From contig CM046856.1 in NCBI GenBank assembly GCA_025617745.1, positions 38,450,092-38,514,091 of the forward strand: a stretch of DNA of 64,000 bases. Direction: 5' to 3'. Below the pieces are notes generated by a model, which saw only the letters and a program-made list of their open reading frames with translations, was not told the DNA's origin and ran no database searches. The DNA is from Heliocidaris erythrogramma. Taxonomy: Eukaryota; Echinodermata; Echinoidea; Camarodonta; Echinometridae. Numbering within the stretch: the stretch's first letter is position 1; each line of letters starts with the position of its first letter. Both the position numbers and the translations under genes were made by a program. Of this stretch, positions 62,601-64,000 are shown in pieces.

Positions 62601-63735
62601 ATCTTGCGGATCGAACTACTTTCTCAGTTTTCGACCAAAGCTCATGAAATTTGGTACACACATTGGTCTTGGTGGGAAGATGTGCAAGACATATTTTTGG
62701 GTTGAGTCGGAATCTGCGTTGCCATGGTAACGGCATATTTATGGCAGAAAATCAAGGAAACACCTTGCGGATCGAACTACTTCCTCAGTTTTTGACCGAA
62801 AGTCATGAAATTTTGTACACACATTGGTCTTGGTGGGAAGATGTGCAAGACATATTTTTCGGATGAGTCGGAATCTGCGTTGCCATGGTAACGGCATATT
62901 TATGGCAGAAAATCAAGGAAACACATTGCGGATCGAACTACTTCCTCAGTTTTTGACCGAAAGTCATGAAATTTGGTACACACATTGGTCTTGGTGGGAA
63001 GATGTGCAAGACATATTTTTCGGATGAGTCGGAATCTGCGTTGGCATGGTAACAGCATATTTATGGCAGAAAATCAAGGAAACACCTTGCGGATCGAACT
63101 ACTTCCTCAGTTTTTGACCAAAAGTCAAGAAATTTGGTACACACATTGGTCTTGGTGGGAAGATGTGCAAGACATATTTTTTGGATGTGTCGGAAGCTGC
63201 GTTGCCATGGAAACGGCATATCTATGGCAGTAAATCAGGGGAAAATCTTGCGGATCGAACTACTTCCTCAGTTTTCGACCAAAAGTCAAGAAAGGCTGTT
63301 GTCACGGGGCGGGGGTATTAATTATCATCTTCAGTGATATTTCTAGTTTACACTTATTTTAGTACGCTTACCCATGGTTTAAACCTTCTTTGTGAATTTG
63401 GGCCAATAAGATTGATCAGAGTATGTTTTTCTGATGAATTCGTGAGATTGCTGTTTGTGTGATCATTGTCTCCAAGTCCTCCAGATATTGTGACATAGTA
63501 GGATCACAGGGAACATATTTGAACAATCAAACAGCATGTTAATGTCTGCTACAACAACTTGTTGTAGATTATGCATATATATTTATCCTTTATAATTATG
63601 ACTTTCTACGTCTGTTTCTATCTCCATCTGCAGGATCTTGACAAGGCTGTTGGAGAGTTCTAAAGACCCTCTCATCCTGTGTGTTAGTGCTCATGATATA
63701 GGAGAGTATGTCAGACACTATCCCAGAGGAAAACA
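41924..63735 (+). CDS. ATP6V1H: V-type H+-ATPase subunit H (9 exons seen, 3' incomplete)
   Basis: Nine exons join with matching phases into about 424 residues that follow human ATP6V1H along their whole length. Subunit H (Vma13 in yeast) is a HEAT/armadillo-type helical protein that bridges the V1 catalytic sector and V0. It is needed for ATP-driven proton pumping and restrains free V1. Strongly conserved blocks: [62 protein letters not shown] and [11 protein letters not shown]. About 60 C-terminal residues remain beyond the window. The gene spans over 21 kb because its introns are full of mobile DNA. It is single-copy here and intact. Confidence 0.97.
42262..42326 (+). repeat. Short hairpin family member 2
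   Basis: CCGTCTGTTTGGAGGAG, ttttataacattttctgact, then CTCCTCGAAGACAGATGG. The arms pair over about 15 positions, with a G-U where member 3 has G-C. Preceded by tagacagaaaat. Confidence 0.7.
42430..42492 (+). repeat. Short hairpin family member 3
   Basis: CCGTCTGTTTCGGAGGAG, tctttaacattttctta, then CTCCTCCTACACAGACGG. This is the best-paired member: 8-bp outer and 7-bp inner stems with a small internal loop, about 63 nt in all. Confidence 0.75.
43322..44110. repeat. Long inverted repeat
   Basis: Left blocks 43322-43455 and about 43608-43748 are the near-perfect inverse of 43978-44110 and about 43840-43978. Examples: ccttggcttatcaatctggt/accagattgataagccaagg and gtttttaattattttgtccg/cggacaaaataattaaaaac. 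About 150 bp (43456-43607) is present only in the left arm, and the loop is about 90 bp. An end-block copy occurs at 45050-45110. Confidence 0.9.
44909..44972 (+). repeat. Short hairpin family member 4
   Basis: CTGTCTATTTGGAGGAG, ttttataacattttttgact, then CTCCTTTAAGAGAGACGG. The core is shared with the other members and the outer stem is partly eroded. It is embedded in longer sequence (tcggtctatttaggag, cgaaatagactgatt) resembling 43016-43107. Confidence 0.65.
45050..45110 (+). repeat. Third copy of inverted-repeat end block
   Basis: gagctccttggcttatcaat, ctggtactggcctatggagc, tgtaca matches 43330-43380 and the inverse of 44050-44110. A further match, catgcaaaccacct, follows at 45183. Confidence 0.7.
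47080..47117. repeat. Compact hairpin
   Basis: AAGGAGGTACTAGG, caagctta, CCTAGTATCTCCTT: 13 of 14 positions pair across an 8-nt loop. Isolated in the intron. Confidence 0.75.
47538..47610. repeat. (GAT)n microsatellite
   Basis: About 22 GAT units with occasional GGT interruptions. Confidence 0.97.
48587..48776 (+). CDS. ATP6V1H: ATP6V1H exon 2
   Basis: Acceptor gcatttttcag, phase 2 in, phase 0 out. It completes Gln and continues [40 protein letters not shown] and [14 protein letters not shown]. It aligns with human residues from GQMIS to VDDML. Splicing to exon 1 gives NWQSYLQGQMIS. Confidence 0.96.
48777..51274. other. ATP6V1H intron 2
   Basis: Mostly unique AT-rich DNA. A tRNA-like sequence flanked by inverted repeats lies at 50765-50902. 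A tandem of gttgatatgtcgg...caagcctctggcaagc occurs near 51045-51125. Confidence 0.6.
50765..50902 (+). repeat. tRNA-like core between inverted arms
   Basis: CAGCTGCAGATCTGCATATG then AATGAAAA on the left is mirrored by ttttcatt, catatgcagatcatgcagctg on the right. The loop holds ggtggtatagtcactg (A-box-like) and GGTTCAAATCC (B box), spaced as in a tRNA. No proper acceptor stem forms from tRNA sequence itself. Confidence 0.65.
51275..51388 (+). CDS. ATP6V1H: ATP6V1H exon 3
   Basis: Acceptor tttgcatcacag, 114 nt, phase 0-0, donor CAG|gtatat. It reads [20 protein letters not shown], then [18 protein letters not shown], matching the human RVSIFFDYAR...FLPMLNRQD segment. Confidence 0.95.
51593..52374. 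mobile_element. Outer MITE containing a nested palindrome
   Basis: The left end GGGCTGGTCACATTTGTCCG then ataacgataacaagatttt is mirrored at the right by aaaatcttgttatcgtcat and cggacaaatgtgaccagccc (about 40-bp ends). Removing the inner 605 bp leaves about 177 bp, a normal MITE size. Confidence 0.85.
51666..52270. mobile_element. 605-bp palindromic MITE (inner)
   Basis: Ends TAAAGGCCAAGTCCACCCTA and tagggtggacttggccttta. The arms match almost perfectly over about 230 bp (gaaaatttcactgaaatcgg/ccgatttcagtgaaattttc, gatgtcacacactcactttt/aaaagtgagtgtgtgacatc) around an AT-rich centre of about 150 bp. I recall a similar repeat from sea urchin genomes but cannot verify it here. Confidence 0.9.
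52672..52745 (-). mobile_element. tRNA-like SINE fragment
   Basis: The minus strand contains a perfect B box in ggacccaggttcgatacc and an A-box-like cgttaagtcggaggactgg upstream. The rest is not tRNA-like. A short SINE remnant. Confidence 0.5.
53426..53628 (+). CDS. ATP6V1H: ATP6V1H exon 4
   Basis: Acceptor ttgttctacag, 203 nt, phase 0 in, 2 out, donor AC|gtatga. It reads [60 protein letters not shown] and MANDGIST. The optional 18-residue insert of one human isoform (VAVETGTVSSSDSS region) is absent between LTTQ and NNEY. Confidence 0.96.
54145..54252 (+). CDS. ATP6V1H: ATP6V1H exon 5
   Basis: Acceptor tctctctgtctag, 108 nt, phase 2-2, donor AA|gtaagt. It reads [20 protein letters not shown], then [15 protein letters not shown], like human CGFQLQYQMIFSIWLLAFSP. 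Confidence 0.95.
55080..55164 (+). CDS. ATP6V1H: ATP6V1H exon 6
   Basis: Acceptor tcctttgtgtag, 85 nt, phase 2 in, 0 out, donor AGG|gtaagc. It reads [20 protein letters not shown], then TRIILAVFR, nearly identical to human. Confidence 0.97.
55784..58723 (-). CDS. LINE ORF2: endonuclease and reverse transcriptase
   Basis: 979 residues, no break. An APE-type endonuclease ([47 protein letters not shown]) occupies about residues 25-245. The RT core follows from about 475 ([65 protein letters not shown]). The C-terminus carries the SEFWNRLP block equivalent to the WNSLP block of the 1.0-kb fragment. No RNase H. It nicks DNA and primes cDNA synthesis at the target. Confidence 0.95.
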   Translation of the reverse strand: MNNTHFYHKLTPNSFDNVLKFDRTNSLKLSHINVRSLSKNFEAFKLLFEDCIHTRFDVIGMSEVWNVTNKSIFGIEGYSLEVNCRPSDSRGGGVGAYVSTSLKYRCLEYSINHAESLWLEINITDDIKVTVGIIYRKPNTNVKEFQDGLLSVLEKCKVDQRKCALLGDFNINSLGEDDTVEEFLTSLQCIGLDQLIQSPTRVTKDSSTLLDHIYSNINTSEIHSGIIQSDVSDHFPVFAIFKNISKGKSNKKVIRYRCYKRYDIETFKEDLGAFNWVTVFKSNDINTAYSNFCISFSNICNKHAPLITKQLGKRKAAKKPWISRGIMKSIRVKHTMYVKVIKSDHRQDLVDKYKKYRNVLTTILKNAKRNYYCNLLNNNKNDTNKTWAIINELLAGKNRSGGSVEVDRLVKQVHGKCEQLTSVSDIVNEFNDFFVNIGPNLADELPNGATTYDEYLGQNTEPSLFWKPITAVEVRTQLLLLDTKKACGHDNIPAKLIKDSAPYISHRLAYIFNLSLETGKVPDEMKIAKVTPLHKKGSREDPGNYRPISVLPVLGKIFEKLINIRLIQFLEKNDAFYYHQYGFRKKYSTKLSLINLINATLKSIDEGKVTLGVFIDFKKAFDTINHDILLGKLSNYGIRGLPHELLKNYLINRFQFVQCGQTLSQKKEIKCGVPQGSVLGPTLFLIYINDLPSVTKYFNFRLFADDSNLFHTFPADQVEIDADEVNDNIQKIRNWCMANKLTINSMKTNFMLISSRRKKIGMNGKLKIAGEEIKEVDVATFVGINIDKHLSWNNHIRFVNQCIRKKVGVIFRLRHFVPRRTLILLYKAFIQPHITYGIEVWGSTYKTSLRSILYSQKMAVRAITFSEWRTHTTPLFQSLRILNVYDLHDLSISTFMFDLYNNNLPHTLVNYCDTIQHRYSTRQKESGQLRLPKFRTTQGQFSLSFIGSEFWNRLPFKIKLTRSRSRFRNSVTTYLLSKS
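58773..59696 (-). CDS. LINE ORF1: RNA-binding chaperone-like protein
   Basis: 307 residues from the first Met; an internal Met ([10 protein letters not shown], 59669) is an equally good start. A basic, Ser/Pro-rich N-terminus is followed by a helical, probably coiled-coil segment ([20 protein letters not shown]). Then come [12 protein letters not shown] and [20 protein letters not shown], the signature of the L1-type RRM and C-terminal RNA-binding domain. Predicted to coat LINE RNA. It ends 49 bp before ORF2. Confidence 0.85.
   Translation of the reverse strand: MCKLIVAVIMNTRSKRSKESKAGKFFPSGGASPEGRKKQLPTPRRPFVADSDTDRKVAAERGMAAEALPSEKGMFINFDIHEHLQDLQGGEQERMGDLVERVVKATVEAAIPAIIKAVKDVCLAGVKEEVNPHLLRLQYKTDQLKQLSRRDNLRITGITEEESEEESEELLASKICKVAEQAGVDLKGVDISSCNRLGRKSAGKPRQTFVRLTTRRQRDRFYDSRFKLKGKDGCQGVFVNEDLTPMRYAVLRAAKSSALVKRVSTKNGNIVCKMTDDEYVTMSSPDDLFEVGVDNINYKDFKLHFME
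60151..60295. mobile_element. Short MITE
   Basis: gggggcatttcatcaagtgt on the left is loosely mirrored by ttttatgaaacagggccttg on the right, with gtcggtgatttttaccgac next to the left end. About 145 bp, no coding. Confidence 0.5.
60533..60711 (+). CDS. ATP6V1H: ATP6V1H exon 7
   Basis: Acceptor caaccttttag, 179 nt, phase 0 in, 2 out, donor AG|gtgagg. It reads [40 protein letters not shown] and [19 protein letters not shown]. Follows exon 6 across the LINE-bearing intron. Confidence 0.97.
61502..61627 (+). CDS. ATP6V1H: ATP6V1H exon 8
   Basis: Acceptor atatcactcag, 126 nt, phase 2-2, donor AA|gtaagt. It reads [20 protein letters not shown], then [20 protein letters not shown] and LL. This is the most conserved stretch of the subunit. 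Confidence 0.98.
61711..62039. mobile_element. 329-bp MITE
   Basis: The left end (ctgtattctcgaaagtagcc, taggttaagccgggctta) is mirrored at the right end (taggcggaggcttaaagtta, ggcacctttcaggaatacgg). Imperfect ends of about 45 bp around unique sequence. Confidence 0.75.
62361..63406. mobile_element. Outer inverted-repeat element hosting a second element
   Basis: TGGCCCGAATTCACAAAGGA then gttttggtttaaaccatgg on the left is mirrored by ccatggtttaaaccttcttt and gtgaatttgggcca on the right. Apart from the inner element (62514-63318) only about 240 bp remains. Confidence 0.85.
62514..63318. mobile_element. Element with 161-bp tandem repeats and ATACCCCCGCC ends
   Basis: The ends ATACCCCCGCC and GGCGGGGGTAT enclose (CGGT)n and about 4.3 direct repeats of 161 bp; unit starts are at 62603, 62764, 62925, 63086 and 63247. 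Units share cttgcggatcgaactacttc, ttggtcttggtgggaagatg and ttgccatggtaacggcatat. The short frames in each unit are a by-product of repetition. I recall similar ended repeats from other marine invertebrates but cannot verify this here. Confidence 0.85.
63634..63735 (+). CDS. ATP6V1H: ATP6V1H exon 9
   Basis: Acceptor tctccatctgcag, 102 nt, phase 2-2, donor CA|gtaagt. It reads [20 protein letters not shown], then [14 protein letters not shown], like human KILTKLLE...[15 protein letters not shown]. The next exon (GGKQLVMNHMHHED in human) is outside the window. Confidence 0.97.
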
Positions 63736-64000
63736 GTAAGTGTAATCCTTCTTGAAGGCATAATTTCCACCTGAATGGTAGTAATAATTGTACTTTTTTT
63801 GTAAAAGGTACTCCTAATTGTTGTTCATACAAAAATTATCCTTCAAAAGTCTATGGGATGTAAAGATAAACAATAACAAACCCGTTGTGACTTTTATGTG
63901 CTGTACAGTAGAACCTCATTACAAAGAACACTGTTATAACAAACTCTTGTTACAAGTAAAGAGGTGATTTTGCCAATCCCACTTTGTATTCTATTGATTT
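63736..64000. other. Start of ATP6V1H intron 9
   Basis: AT-rich intron sequence to the window edge. It contains cctcattacaaagaacactgttataacaaactcttgttacaagtaaag, a short imperfect repeat, and nothing else recognised. Confidence 0.6.

Noticed and set aside
62651-63337. Repeat protein with [14 protein letters not shown] units
   Set aside because: It is a by-product of 161-bp tandem repeats inside a mobile element; the period is not a multiple of three and frames do not join.

Overview
The window looks like metazoan nuclear DNA with split genes and a very dense, layered load of transposons. It is most likely from an echinoderm, and a sea urchin is my best guess. That guess is inference: it rests on the V-ATPase subunit H protein, the tRNA-type SINEs, the TTATT-tailed LINEs and palindromic repeats resembling ones I recall from echinoid genomes. 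No sequence search was possible. Nothing bacterial (operons, ribosome sites, CRISPR) is expected or seen.

Gene 1 (+ strand, about 8.0-24.4 kb, 5' end unresolved) is a modular secreted or membrane-anchored serine protease. One CUB domain is split over two exons (8028-8180, 11473-11667). Ten LDL-receptor class A (LA) modules follow, one per exon, between 12254 and 19467. Five exons then encode a chymotrypsin-fold protease domain (20192-24391) with His, Asp and Ser in the usual contexts and a stop codon at 24389. Exon boundaries up to the protease domain are all phase 1. Upstream, a 2.1-kb segment is present two and a half times in tandem (225-6004). Each copy carries a candidate 30-nt phase-1 micro-exon that differs between copies only at synonymous sites. 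LA3 and LA10 both lack Cys1 and Cys3, which form one disulfide. The S1 pocket sequence is elastase-like, not trypsin-like.

24.4-41.6 kb holds no recognisable host gene. It contains hAT-type MITEs, a 7SL/Alu-like fragment, a 1.9-kb foldback with SINE copies in its arms, a 26-bp minisatellite of 21 units, a broken reverse transcriptase gene split by a 2.4-kb inverted-terminus element made of CCAGTAGAAACC-like motifs, a 1.2-kb element with perfect terminal repeats, and a LINE with an intact 1244-residue ORF2 (endonuclease, RT, RNase H) on the minus strand.

Gene 2 (+ strand, 41924 to beyond the window) is ATP6V1H, subunit H of the vacuolar H+-ATPase. Nine coding exons are present with consistent splice phases, about 424 residues; the last exon or exons lie past the right edge. 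Its 6.5-kb first intron holds a family of short hairpins and a long inverted repeat. Intron 3 has a palindromic MITE nested in another MITE. Intron 6 carries an apparently intact two-ORF LINE in antisense. Intron 8 has a 161-bp tandem-repeat element nested in a further inverted-repeat element. The two host genes are neighbours with no evident functional link.
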